This document shows positions 27,246-36,340 of a stretch of 64,000 nt of DNA, one piece after another. Location of the stretch: NCBI RefSeq assembly GCF_029502005.1, contig NZ_JAMQOT010000001.1, positions 434,001 through 498,000 of the forward strand, given 5' to 3'. Each line of letters begins with the position of its first letter. The first letter of the stretch is position 1. The notes beneath the pieces were generated by a model that was not told where the DNA came from, did not search any database, and saw only the letters and a program-made list of their open reading frames with translations. The translations under genes and the position numbers were made by a program. Origin of the DNA: Natrinema salsiterrestre. Lineage in GTDB: Archaea; Halobacteriota; Halobacteria; Halobacteriales; Natrialbaceae.

Positions 27246-27373
27246 ATCGCTCGGGACGAACCGACGTGTCTTAATCGCCGGTGGTTCGAGGGAGCGGATT
27301 CGTGGGACTCGAGTCGACTCGCTCGCGACTACGGCCCGATAGACGCCGGTCGCTCTCCGGTCGACACCGTATT

Positions 27374-27392
27374 GTAAACAATATCTGTATCT
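27374..27392. promoter_or_regulatory. Shared 19-bp dyad, site a (before the ectoine-hydrolase-like gene)
   Basis: GTAAACA-ATATC-TGTATCT is a 7-5-7 dyad matching five other sites found before catabolic genes between 34.9 and 45.7 kb. It lies 60-78 bases before the ATG at 27452. An extra half-site, GTATACA, follows at 27394-27400 and may overlap the TATA box. Confidence 0.55.
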
Positions 27393-27451
27393 AGTATACA
27401 CGAAAAACTTTTAGTACTCCTGCTGGACTCCCATGTAGAGGCCCTGTTATC

Positions 27452-28633
27452 ATGCCACGAGAGCATATTTTCGACGAAGCCGAGTACGAGCGGCGGGTCG
27501 CTCGAACGAAAGAGCGACTGCGCGAGGAGGAGCTCGACGCCATCGTCGTCGCCGATCCGGCGAACATGAACTACCTGACGGGGTACGACGGCTGGTCGTT
27601 CTACGTCCACCAGGCCGTCGTGGTCACGCCCGAGCGCGCGGAACCCGTCTGGATCGGCCGCGACATGGACGGCGGCGGAGCGCGCGCGACGACCCACCTC
27701 GCCGACGAGAGCATCCGCGCGTACAGCGACGACCACGTCCACTCGCCGCACGACCTCCACCCGATGGACTACGTGGCGGGCGTCCTCGAGGAACTGGGCG
27801 TCGACGACGGTCGGATCGGGCTCGAGATGGACGCCGCCTACTTCACCGCGAAGTCCTACACCCGATTGCAGGAGAACCTCCCCGAGGCCGCGTTCGAGGA
27901 CGCGACGCTGCTGGTCGGCTGGGTTCGGATCAAGAAATCGGAGCAGGAACTCGAGTACATGCGTCAGGCCGCCCGCATCTCGGAGAACGCGATGCAGGCG
28001 GGACTGGACGTCATCGAGGAGGGCGTCCCGGAGTACGAGGCAGCGGCCGCGATCTACGAGCAGCTGATCACCGGGACCGAGGAGTACGGCGGCGACTACC
28101 CCTCGATCGTCCCGCTGATGCCCTCGGGCGACCACACGGGCACGCCGCACCTGACCTGGACCGACCGCGAGTTCGAGGACGGCGATCCGGTCATCATCGA
28201 ACTCTCCGGCTGTCGCCACCGGTACCACTCCCCGCTGGCCCGGACGACGTTCGTCGGGGACCCGCCCGCCGAACTCGAGGAGACCGCCGAGATCGTCGTC
28301 GAGGGGCTCGAGGCCGCGCTCGACGCCGCCGAACCCGGCGTCACCTGCGAGTCGGTCGAGAAGGCGTGGCGCGACACCATCGCCAAGTACGGCCTCGAGA
28401 AGGAGGACCGCATCGGCTACTCGATGGGACTGGGCTACCCGCCGGACTGGGGCGAACACACCGCGAGCATCCGTCCCGGCGACGAGACCGTCCTCGAGGA
28501 GGACATGACGTTCCACATGATCCCCGGCATCTGGACCGACGAGATCGGCATGGAGATCAGCGAGACGTTCCGCGTCACGAGCGACGGTGCGGAGACGCTC
28601 GCGGAGTTCCCGCGGCAACTGTTCACGACGTAG
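27452..28633 (+). CDS. doeA: M24-family hydrolase resembling ectoine hydrolase (DoeA/EutD)
   Basis: This 393-residue protein has the creatinase/prolidase pita-bread fold. Several stretches resemble ectoine hydrolase as I remember it: NYLTGYDGWSFYVHQ, GGDYPSIVPLMPSGDHTG, PHLTWTD and GYPPDWGEHTASIRPGD. The metal ligands of true prolidases are not kept (ELSGCRHRYHSPLARTTF replaces the usual Asp), which fits the metal-independent DoeA/creatinase group. DoeA opens the ectoine ring to N-acetyl-diaminobutyrate. Deacylases, aminotransferases and a BCCT carrier nearby support this. The symbol is given by similarity; creatinase-like or Xaa-Pro dipeptidase activity is the alternative. Confidence 0.72.
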   Translation: MPREHIFDEAEYERRVARTKERLREEELDAIVVADPANMNYLTGYDGWSFYVHQAVVVTPERAEPVWIGRDMDGGGARATTHLADESIRAYSDDHVHSPHDLHPMDYVAGVLEELGVDDGRIGLEMDAAYFTAKSYTRLQENLPEAAFEDATLLVGWVRIKKSEQELEYMRQAARISENAMQAGLDVIEEGVPEYEAAAAIYEQLITGTEEYGGDYPSIVPLMPSGDHTGTPHLTWTDREFEDGDPVIIELSGCRHRYHSPLARTTFVGDPPAELEETAEIVVEGLEAALDAAEPGVTCESVEKAWRDTIAKYGLEKEDRIGYSMGLGYPPDWGEHTASIRPGDETVLEEDMTFHMIPGIWTDEIGMEISETFRVTSDGAETLAEFPRQLFTT

Positions 28634-28696
28634 CGCGGCCCACACCGATCATATTACCGTCGCAATACTCCCGACTACGACACCACTACGACATCG

Positions 28697-29983
28697 ATGA
28701 CAACACCATCGCCCGAAACCGAGAGCAAATCCGAAGACGAACTGGATTCGGCGCTCGTCACCGCACGCCGACAGCTCGAACGAGCCGCGACGCACGTCGA
28801 CGTCGATCCCGGCGTCGTCGAGCGCCTGAAACACCCGACGCGGGTCCAGCAGGTATCGGTGCCCCTCGAGCGCGAGGACGGCTCCGTCGAGGTCTTCACC
28901 GGCTACCGCGCCCAGCACGACGACGTTCGCGGCCCGTACAAGGGCGGGCTCCGCTATCATCCCGAGGTCAGCGCCGAGGAGTGTACCGGCCTCTCGATGT
29001 GGATGACCTGGAAATGTGCGGTGATGGACCTCCCCTTCGGCGGCGGGAAAGGCGGGATCGCCGTCGATCCCAAGTCGTTGAGCGAGGACGAGACCGAGCG
29101 GCTCACCCGCCGGTTCGCGGAGGAGCTGCGCGACGCCGTCGGGCCGACGAAGGACGTCCCCGCGCCGGACATGGGCACCGACGCCCAGACGATGGCCTGG
29201 TTCATGGACGCCTACTCGATGCAACAGGGCGAGACGATCCCCGGCGTCGTCACGGGCAAACCGCCCGTCATCGGGGGGTCCTACGGCCGCGAGGAGGCAC
29301 CCGGCCGCTCGACGGCGATCGCCGCACGCGAAGCCATTCAGTATTACGACCGCGAGGTCTCGGCCACGACGGTCGCCGTCCAGGGGTTCGGCAGCGTCGG
29401 CGCCAACGCCGCCCGCCTGCTCGAGGACTGGGGCGCGACCGTCGTCGCCGTCAGCGACGTTAACGGTGCAATCTACGACCCGGACGGCCTCGACACGCAC
29501 GCGATTCCGACCCACGAAGAGGAGCCCGAGGCCGTGCTCGAACAGGACGCCCCGGAGACGCTGGGCAACGAGGACATCCTCGAGCTCGACGTCGACGTGC
29601 TGATCCCGGCCGCCGTCGGCAACGTCATCACCGCGGAGAACGCCGACGCGATCGAGGCCGACATCGTCGTCGAGGGCGCGAACGGCCCGACGACGTTCGC
29701 CGCGGACACCATCCTCGAGGAGCGCGGCGTCCCGGTGATCCCCGACATCCTCGCGAACGCGGGCGGCGTGACGGTCAGTTACTTCGAGTGGCTTCAGGAC
29801 ATCAACCGTCGCCAGTGGTCGCTCGAGCGGGTCAACGAGGAACTCGAGGAGCACATGCTCGATGCGTGGGACGACGTCCGCGAGGAGGTCGACGCCGCGG
29901 GGCTGACGTGGCGCGACGCCGCCTACGTGGTCGCGCTCTCCCGAATCGCCGAGGCGAAGGAGACGCGCGGACTCTGGCCGTAG
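28697..29983 (+). CDS. gdhB: Glutamate dehydrogenase
   Basis: This 428-residue Glu/Leu/Phe/Val-type dehydrogenase has a glutamate-binding segment [12 protein letters not shown], the catalytic Lys region PFGGGKGGI, and a Rossmann site [12 protein letters not shown]. It interconverts glutamate and 2-oxoglutarate plus ammonium. It starts 63 bases after the ectoine-hydrolase-like gene on the same strand. In this setting it would recycle 2-oxoglutarate for the nearby aminotransferases. The symbol letter is provisional because haloarchaea have several paralogues. Confidence 0.92.
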   Translation: MTTPSPETESKSEDELDSALVTARRQLERAATHVDVDPGVVERLKHPTRVQQVSVPLEREDGSVEVFTGYRAQHDDVRGPYKGGLRYHPEVSAEECTGLSMWMTWKCAVMDLPFGGGKGGIAVDPKSLSEDETERLTRRFAEELRDAVGPTKDVPAPDMGTDAQTMAWFMDAYSMQQGETIPGVVTGKPPVIGGSYGREEAPGRSTAIAAREAIQYYDREVSATTVAVQGFGSVGANAARLLEDWGATVVAVSDVNGAIYDPDGLDTHAIPTHEEEPEAVLEQDAPETLGNEDILELDVDVLIPAAVGNVITAENADAIEADIVVEGANGPTTFAADTILEERGVPVIPDILANAGGVTVSYFEWLQDINRRQWSLERVNEELEEHMLDAWDDVREEVDAAGLTWRDAAYVVALSRIAEAKETRGLWP

Positions 29984-30086
29984 TCGGTCCGGGCCACCGG
30001 CAGGACGAACAAGCGGTCGCTATCGGTTCCGCGAGCGGGCACGGAGAAGGGAAGGGCTCATGTCCCGCCGGTCACATGCTCCGATA

Positions 30087-30755
30087 ATGGCGTCGTGGAA
30101 GCGGGTGTTCGCGAGCGGCCTGATCCTTCTCGGACCGATACTCGTCACGCTGTACGTCGTCTACCGGGCCTACGTGCTCGCGATCGGATTCACGCCGGCG
30201 GTCCTGTTCGATCCGAACATGCTGAGCGGCCTCATCGGCAACGAGCCGACTCGCGTGCTCCTCATCCGGATCCTCCAGATCGGCGTCTCGCTCGCCTTTT
30301 TTCTAGTGGTGGCGGTCGCGATCGGCGTCCTGACCCGGACGACGATCGGCGATATCTTCGCGCGGAGCATCGACGGCGTCGCGAACCGCGTGCCGGGGCT
30401 GCGCGTCCTCTACAACGCGTCGAAGATCGCCGCCGAAACGACGATCGGGGAGGAACAGGCGCTGCAGGAACCGGTGAAGGTGCGGAGCTGGGACGGGACG
30501 CACATGCCGGCGTTCAAGACCGGACACACCACCACCGACGGGCGAGTCGTGCTCTTCATTCCGACGGCACCGAACGTCTCCTCGGGGTTCGTCGTCGAAG
30601 CCGAGGCCGATCGAATCATCGAAACCGACGAATCCGTCGAAGAGGTGCTCGCACGCGTTCTGAGCGGCGGGTTCGGTGACTCCGAAAGCCCGCAGGATCG
30701 AACGCGAACCGTTCCGTTCGATGCATCGGGAGATCGATCGGACGAGGAGGAGTAA
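30087..30755 (+). CDS. DUF502-family membrane protein
   Basis: This 222-residue protein has two membrane helices (about residues 8-30 and 60-85) and then a soluble domain with the family's GLRVLYNASKIAAETTI and FIPTAPNVSSGFV. The C-terminal tail is acidic. Function is unknown for the family. The ATG at 30087 puts the start right before the first helix. It converges on the large dehydrogenase gene with only 15 bases between stops. Confidence 0.85.
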   Translation: MASWKRVFASGLILLGPILVTLYVVYRAYVLAIGFTPAVLFDPNMLSGLIGNEPTRVLLIRILQIGVSLAFFLVVAVAIGVLTRTTIGDIFARSIDGVANRVPGLRVLYNASKIAAETTIGEEQALQEPVKVRSWDGTHMPAFKTGHTTTDGRVVLFIPTAPNVSSGFVVEAEADRIIETDESVEEVLARVLSGGFGDSESPQDRTRTVPFDASGDRSDEEE

Positions 30756-30770
30756 CGGGACGACCGTCGC

Positions 30771-33700
30771 TTACCGCGAGAGCGCCGCCGCGACTTTCTC
30801 CACCGGGTGCGGCGGATCATCACAGCCGTCGTACTCCGAGAGCTGGGTCCGGCAAGACGCACCCGGTGCGACGACCGTCTCGCCGTCGCTCCCGTCGATC
30901 TGATCGAAGAGGATCCGCCCGATCGCCCGACTCAACGAGTAGTGTTCGGCCTCGTAGCCGAAGGAGCCGGCCATCCCGCAGCAACCCGAATCCAGCGCGT
31001 CGACCTCGTAGCCGACTGCCCGCAGGACGGTCGCCGCGTGGCCGTCCTTCTTCGTCGCTTTCTGGTGGCAGTGGCCGTGGTAGGTCACCCGCTCGTCGGG
31101 ATCGGCGACCGGCAGCCCGTCCGCCAGTTCGAACCGGTCGAGGTACTCCATGACGCCGTAGGTGTTCGCCGCGACCCGCTCGGCGTCGCGCCCGGTGAGC
31201 AAGTCGAGGTAGTCGGACTGGAGCATGACCGCGTCCGAGGGCTCGACGAGGACGACCTCCCAGCCGTCCTCGGTTCGGGGAGCCAGCGCCTCGACGTTCG
31301 TTCTGGCGCGCTCGCGCGAGACATCCAGAAAGCCCTTCGAATGGGCCGGCCGGCCGGTCGACGTGACACCTTCGGGCACGGCCACGTGGACGCCCGCCGT
31401 CTCGAGGACCTGCACGGCGGCCTTCCCCGCCCGCGGATGGTTGTAGTTCGTGTACGTGTCGGGGAAGAGGAGCACCTTTCGAGAGGCCTCCTCGAGCGGG
31501 ATCCGGGAGCCACCTCGCGCCTCGAACCAGTCTTCGAAACTCTCGCCGGCGAACGTCGGGAGATCGCGCTCGCGTGCGATGCCGACGGTCTTTTCGGCGA
31601 TCGTATCGGCGCCGGGCAGCGACGCGGCCCAGTTCGAGAGGGGCGCGAGCGCGGAGCCGACGGCGTTGAGCCGGTCGACGTTGGCGAAGAGCCGATCGCG
31701 GAGGCTCGCACCGTTCTCCTGATGGTTCGCGTGCTCGACCTCGGCCTTGAGCTTCGCCATGTCGACCTCGCTCGGACAGTCCCGCGCACAGCCCTTGCAG
31801 CCGACGCAGAGGTCCATCACTTCGGCCAGGAACTCGGGATCGGTCGACTCGGCGTCGAGTTCGCCGTTCATCGCACCGCGGAGCATGTTCGCGCGCCCGC
31901 GGGTGCTCAGACTCTCCTCCTCCGCCGCGCGATATGTCGGACACATCACGCCGCCGGTCGTCTCCTGAGAACCGCGACAGCCGGCACAGCCGTGACAGAG
32001 TTCGACCATTCCCTGCATGCCGTTGTCGACGTCCCACTCGAGGGCGGGCTCGAAGCCGGCGTCGAACTCGTAGTCGGGGGAGAACCGCAGGTGCTCGGTC
32101 ATGTCGTGATCGCCGCAGACGTTGCCGGGATTCAGGAGCCAGTCGGGGTCGAACGCCGTTTTCAGGTCGCGGAAGAGCGACCAGACGTCGTCGCCGTAGA
32201 GCTTCCGGTTCCACTGAGTTCGGGCGCGGCCGTCGCCGTGTTCGCCCGAGACCGAGCCGCCGTACTCGACGACGAGATCAGTGACGGCGTCGGAAATCGC
32301 CTCGAACTGGTTCAGTCCGGCCGGGCTCTTGGTGTCGACCAGCGGCCGCATGTGCATACAGCCCGGGCCGGCGTGGGCGTAGAAGCTCGCGAAGGTGTCC
32401 TGCTCCTCGAGTACCGCCTGGAAGTCGGCCACGTAGTCCGCGAGGTTCTCGGTCGGGACGGCCGTGTCCTCGATGAAGGAGATGTGCTTGGTGTCGGAGG
32501 TTCGGGAGAGCAGAATCGGCGCGGCGCTCTTGCGGAGCTTCCAGAGCTCCGCCCGATCGGCGGGCTCGTAGGCCTCGAGGGCATCGAACGCGCGGACGGG
32601 GTCGTCACCGGTTTCCGGCTCCCGGACGGTCGGTCCGCCGTTCGGTGTCGGGGCCTGCGAGTCCGGGAGCCGGTCGGACAGCATCTCGGCGACTTTGTCT
32701 CGAGCGTCGGCCTCGCTCTCGGCGTAGAACTCGACGAGCAGGGCCGTCTCGGTTCCGTCGGGGAGGTTCCCCGCGACGTCGGCGAACTCCTCGGTGTCGC
32801 GAGCGAGCTCGAGCAAGACGTCGTCGATCGCCTCGATCGCCGCCGGATCGAAGTTGCGGACGATGGTGTCGACGTCGGCCATCGCCTCGAGCAGGTCCGT
32901 GTACGTCAACAGGACGACGCCGGTGGTTTCGGGGACGGGCTCGAGCGAGACGGTCGCTTCCGTGATCACGCCGAGGGTTCCCTCGCTGCCGGCGAAGACG
33001 CGGGCCAGGTTGACCGTCGCGTCGGGGTCGGGCTCGCCGTCGATCTCGACCGTCTCGTCCGTGTTTTCGTCGAACGCCTCCGGATCGCCGTGGGCTTCCG
33101 CGACGAGTCGATCGAGGTTGTAGCCGGAGACGTTCCGCTTGAGCTGCGGGAAGACCTCGCTGATCGCCGCGGCCTCCTCGTCGACGACGCGGCGCAGCGC
33201 CTCGTGAATCCGCTCGAGGAGGTCGCCGTCCGGATCGGCCCGCTCGCGGAGTTGGCCGACCGTCACGTCGCCGAAACGTTCGACGGAACCGTCCGCGAGG
33301 ACGACTTCGACCTCGTCCACGTAGGCGTCGGTCTTGCCGTACTGCAGGGAGTGTGCGCCGGTGGAGTTGTTGCCGATCGCGCCGCCGATCGTGCTGCGGT
33401 TTCCGGCCGCCGGGTCGGGTGCGAACTTCAGATCGTGGGGCTCGAGCGCCCCGTTCAGGTCCGCGAGGACGGTCCCCGCCTGTACCGTCGCTCGGCGCTC
33501 GTCGGCCGACAGCTCGAGCAGACCGTCCATGTGCGTCGTCAGGTCGAGGACGACGGCCTCGTTGACCGCCTGTCCGGCGAGGCTGGTGCCGCCGCCCCGC
33601 GGGAGGACCGGAACCCCGTTGTCAGCGCAGTACTCGACGACTGCAGCGACGTCGTCGGTCGAGCGCGGGAGGACGACGCCGACGGGCGTCACCTCGTAGG

Positions 33701-33920
33701 CGCTCGCGTCGGTCGCGTAGAGCCGCCGGCTGTACTCGTCGAACCGGACCTCGCCGTCGATGCGTTCGTCGAGCGCCGCGACGAGTTCGGGGCGGTCGAT
33801 ATCGCCGCCGACGTAGTCGTACTCGGCGCGCGGGTCCGCCGCCGGATCGCTCGCCTGCGAATCCGGTGCTGGGTCAGCATTACCGGTGTCGTCGGCTCGT
33901 GAAGAATCGTGCGTCGCCAT
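30771..33920 (-). CDS. Large FAD-linked oxidase/Fe-S dehydrogenase (D-lactate or D-2-hydroxyacid dehydrogenase type)
   Basis: This 1049-residue fusion has an N-terminal FAD-binding type 4 domain (PRGGGTSLAGQAV near residue 108; FAGSEGTLGVITEA) and the linked oxidase C-terminal domain (SGEHGDGRARTQWN). Two ferredoxin-like clusters follow (CHGCAGCRG and CVGCKGCARDCP), then a C-terminal CCG domain (DSGCCGMAGSFGY). This is the layout of YdiJ and glycolate/D-lactate dehydrogenases, which pass electrons from 2-hydroxyacids to quinone. It starts 2 bases after a D-2-hydroxyacid dehydrogenase gene, so the pair likely handles the same substrate. Which hydroxyacid is unknown. Confidence 0.9.
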   Translation of the reverse strand: MATHDSSRADDTGNADPAPDSQASDPAADPRAEYDYVGGDIDRPELVAALDERIDGEVRFDEYSRRLYATDASAYEVTPVGVVLPRSTDDVAAVVEYCADNGVPVLPRGGGTSLAGQAVNEAVVLDLTTHMDGLLELSADERRATVQAGTVLADLNGALEPHDLKFAPDPAAGNRSTIGGAIGNNSTGAHSLQYGKTDAYVDEVEVVLADGSVERFGDVTVGQLRERADPDGDLLERIHEALRRVVDEEAAAISEVFPQLKRNVSGYNLDRLVAEAHGDPEAFDENTDETVEIDGEPDPDATVNLARVFAGSEGTLGVITEATVSLEPVPETTGVVLLTYTDLLEAMADVDTIVRNFDPAAIEAIDDVLLELARDTEEFADVAGNLPDGTETALLVEFYAESEADARDKVAEMLSDRLPDSQAPTPNGGPTVREPETGDDPVRAFDALEAYEPADRAELWKLRKSAAPILLSRTSDTKHISFIEDTAVPTENLADYVADFQAVLEEQDTFASFYAHAGPGCMHMRPLVDTKSPAGLNQFEAISDAVTDLVVEYGGSVSGEHGDGRARTQWNRKLYGDDVWSLFRDLKTAFDPDWLLNPGNVCGDHDMTEHLRFSPDYEFDAGFEPALEWDVDNGMQGMVELCHGCAGCRGSQETTGGVMCPTYRAAEEESLSTRGRANMLRGAMNGELDAESTDPEFLAEVMDLCVGCKGCARDCPSEVDMAKLKAEVEHANHQENGASLRDRLFANVDRLNAVGSALAPLSNWAASLPGADTIAEKTVGIARERDLPTFAGESFEDWFEARGGSRIPLEEASRKVLLFPDTYTNYNHPRAGKAAVQVLETAGVHVAVPEGVTSTGRPAHSKGFLDVSRERARTNVEALAPRTEDGWEVVLVEPSDAVMLQSDYLDLLTGRDAERVAANTYGVMEYLDRFELADGLPVADPDERVTYHGHCHQKATKKDGHAATVLRAVGYEVDALDSGCCGMAGSFGYEAEHYSLSRAIGRILFDQIDGSDGETVVAPGASCRTQLSEYDGCDDPPHPVEKVAAALSR

Positions 33921-33922
33921 CG

Positions 33923-34900
33923 TTACTCTCGAGCCGCGTCCGGCTGATAGACGGCGTTCTCGAGTTCACCGCCCGACTCGAGCGCGTCGACGTTGTCCGC
34001 GACGATGTCGGCCAGTCGGTCCCAGTGTTTCGGCGTGTGACCGCCGGTGTGGGGCGTGATGAGGCAGTTCTCGAGGTCCCAGAGCGGGTGGTCGGCGGGG
34101 AGCGGTTCGGGATCGGTGACGTCGAGGGCGGCCCCGCGGATCCCCTCGAACTGCAGCGCCGAGACGAGCGCGTCGGTGTCGACGATGCCGCCGCGGGCCG
34201 CGTTGACGACGACCGCGTTCGGTGGAAGCGTGGCCAGTTCGTCCTCGCCCACGAGCCCGCGGGTCAAGTCGTTGAGCGGGCACGCGAGGACGACGTAGTC
34301 GCTCCGCGAGAAGGCCTCGTGGACGTCGTCCTCGTCGAAACCGAGCACCTCGTCGGTCGGCCCGCCTTTCTCGGGCGTGTACCGGATCCCGATCGTCTCC
34401 ACCTCGAAGCCCTCGAGGCGCTTTACGACGGCCTGCCCGATCGAGCCGAGGCCGACGACCGTGACGGTGCTGTCGGTGAACTCGTGCGACTGGAAGTGGC
34501 GCCACTCGCTGTTCTCCTTGCGCCGCCAGCCCTCGTGGAGCCGGCGCGCGAAGACGAGCATGTTGCCGATCGTCTGCTCGGCGATGCCGGGGGCGTGAAT
34601 GCCGCCGGCGTTCGTCACGGCCACGCCGTGGTCGGCCAGCGCGTCCATCGGCACGTGGTCGGTGCCGGCGAAGGTACACGCGAACAGTTCGAGCCGATCG
34701 GCGCGCTCGAGGAGGTCCTCCTCGATCGTGATGCCGGTCACGACCCGCGCTTTCGGCACGAGTTCGCGCTCCTCTCTCGGCGTCCGCGCGAGTGCGACGG
34801 TGTGCTCGGGCAGTCGCTCGCGCAGCGTTTCGGCGTACGACTCCATCGACAGTCCTTCCGTTCCCTCTCGGAGAACGACGATATCTGGGTCCGTGCTCAT
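33923..34900 (-). CDS. D-isomer-specific 2-hydroxyacid dehydrogenase
   Basis: This 325-residue NAD(P)-dependent enzyme has the Rossmann motif VGLGSIG, the substrate-binding Arg in NAARGGIVD, the Glu in DPEPLP and the catalytic His in TPHTGGHTP. It reduces 2-oxoacids to D-2-hydroxyacids or the reverse. It is transcribed away from the M20 deacylase gene across a 111-base gap that holds dyad site b, and it is followed at once by the large Fe-S dehydrogenase. The pair could oxidise a hydroxyacid made from the solute breakdown. Confidence 0.92.
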   Translation of the reverse strand: MSTDPDIVVLREGTEGLSMESYAETLRERLPEHTVALARTPREERELVPKARVVTGITIEEDLLERADRLELFACTFAGTDHVPMDALADHGVAVTNAGGIHAPGIAEQTIGNMLVFARRLHEGWRRKENSEWRHFQSHEFTDSTVTVVGLGSIGQAVVKRLEGFEVETIGIRYTPEKGGPTDEVLGFDEDDVHEAFSRSDYVVLACPLNDLTRGLVGEDELATLPPNAVVVNAARGGIVDTDALVSALQFEGIRGAALDVTDPEPLPADHPLWDLENCLITPHTGGHTPKHWDRLADIVADNVDALESGGELENAVYQPDAARE

Positions 34901-34960
34901 GGAAGCTTCCGCGTTGCCCTACGATTGTCACGGCCTCTCTTATCTTTTTGTGTATCCATC

Positions 34961-34979
34961 GTAAACACTGATTGTGTAT
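34961..34979. promoter_or_regulatory. Shared 19-bp dyad, site b (divergent promoter)
   Basis: GTAAACA-CTGAT-TGTGTAT is a 7-5-7 dyad between divergent genes, 33 bases before the ATG at 35012 and 61 bases before the ATG at 34900. The right arm runs into a TATA-like GTATAATTAAG. A further half-site, TGTGTAT, is at 34949-34955. One regulator could control both directions. Confidence 0.6.
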
Positions 34980-35011
34980 AATTAAGTTGCTGGGGCGCGT
35001 CAGCGACTCGC

Positions 35012-36340
35012 ATGACCGAGCCAGTACGGGACCGACTCGTCAGCCTCCGCCGGAGTTTCCACCGCCACCCCGAGCCCGCGTGGCGCGAATTCCTCACGAC
35101 GGCCAGACTCGTCGAAGAGATCCGGGCCATCGGGGTCGACGAACTGGCCGTCGGCCCGGACGCCTACGACCCCGCCGACCGGATGGCCGTCACCGACGAC
35201 GACCTCGGACCGTGGGTCGAACGCGCTCGCGAGCGCGGCGCGGACGAGGCCGTCCTCGAGCGGATGACCGGCGGCAACACCGGAGCCGTCGCCGTCCTCG
35301 ATCGCGGCGAGGGGCCGGCGATCGGCCTGCGCGTCGACATCGACGGGCTGTTCATCGAGGAATCGACCGACGAGGAGCACGACCCGGTCGACGAGGGCTT
35401 CCGCTCTGAGATCGAGGGGACGATGCACGCCTGCGGCCACGACGTCCACATGACCTGGGGGCTGGCCGTCCTCGAGGCCATCGCGGAGAGCGACTTCTCG
35501 GGACGGCTGGTGGTCTTCTTCCAGCCCGCCGAGGAGACCGGCGGCGGGGGCTGCCCGATGGCGAAAAGCGAGTTCGCCGACGACCTGGATTACTTGCTGG
35601 CGGTCCACGTCGGCCTCGACCACCCGACGGGCGAGGTCGTCGCCGGGATCGAGAAGCCGCTGGCGATGTGCCACGTCGACGCGACGATCACGGGCACCTC
35701 CGCGCACGCGGGCAAGGCACCCAACGAGGGGGCCAACGCCATGCATGCGATGGGAACGGCGATCGTCAACGCCTACGGCATCCCCCGGCACAGCGACGGG
35801 ATGACCCGGGTGAACATCGGCAAGGCCGAGGCGGGGACCGCGAGCAACGTTATCGCCGAGCGCGCCGAGATGGAGGCCGAAGCGCGGGGCGAGACGACCG
35901 AACTGATGGAGTTCATGGAGCGGCGACTCGAGCGCACGATCAAGTCGGCGGCGAAGATGCACGGCTGCCGGGCGGACGTCGACGTCGTCAGCAAGTCGCC
36001 GCGGGCCGACAGCGATCCGGAACTGCAGGCGCTGGTGAGCGAGATCGCCGGCGGCGTCGAGGGGATCGAGCACGTGCTGCCGGCCGCCGATTTCGGCGCG
36101 AGCGAGGACGCGACATTCCTGATGGAGCGCGTCCAACAGGACGGCGGGCTCGCCACGTACATGATCGTCGGGACCGACCACCCGACGAGCCACCACACGC
36201 CGACGTTCGACGTGGACGAGGCGAGCCTGCAACACGGCGTCGACGCGCTGGTCGGGACGATTCGCGAACTCGAGCACCGGCATCCCGTCCCGCAGGTCGA
36301 CGAGATGGCGGACGTCGAACGCGCGGAGGCCGGGGAATGA
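35012..36340 (+). CDS. M20-family amidohydrolase (deacylase), paralogue 1
   Basis: This 442-residue metallo-amidohydrolase is of the AbgB/HipO group. Metal-site motifs are GLRVDID (about 105-111), HACGHDVH (139-146) and the catalytic PAEE (172-175). The dimerisation domain has GTSAHAGKAPNEGANAM. It is expected to remove an acyl group from an N-acyl amino acid. It overlaps the dehydratase gene by 4 bases (ATGA), which implies the product feeds that enzyme. In ectoine breakdown, deacetylation of N-acetyl-diaminobutyrate would be the matching step; this is inferred. Confidence 0.9.
   Translation: MTEPVRDRLVSLRRSFHRHPEPAWREFLTTARLVEEIRAIGVDELAVGPDAYDPADRMAVTDDDLGPWVERARERGADEAVLERMTGGNTGAVAVLDRGEGPAIGLRVDIDGLFIEESTDEEHDPVDEGFRSEIEGTMHACGHDVHMTWGLAVLEAIAESDFSGRLVVFFQPAEETGGGGCPMAKSEFADDLDYLLAVHVGLDHPTGEVVAGIEKPLAMCHVDATITGTSAHAGKAPNEGANAMHAMGTAIVNAYGIPRHSDGMTRVNIGKAEAGTASNVIAERAEMEAEARGETTELMEFMERRLERTIKSAAKMHGCRADVDVVSKSPRADSDPELQALVSEIAGGVEGIEHVLPAADFGASEDATFLMERVQQDGGLATYMIVGTDHPTSHHTPTFDVDEASLQHGVDALVGTIRELEHRHPVPQVDEMADVERAEAGE

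Noticed and set aside
30807-33902. Very long open frame on the plus strand opposite the FAD/Fe-S dehydrogenase
   Set aside because: It is an antisense mirror of a clear enzyme gene. In GC-rich haloarchaeal DNA the antisense third-position frame stays open, and its translation is Arg/Val/Glu-rich without domains.
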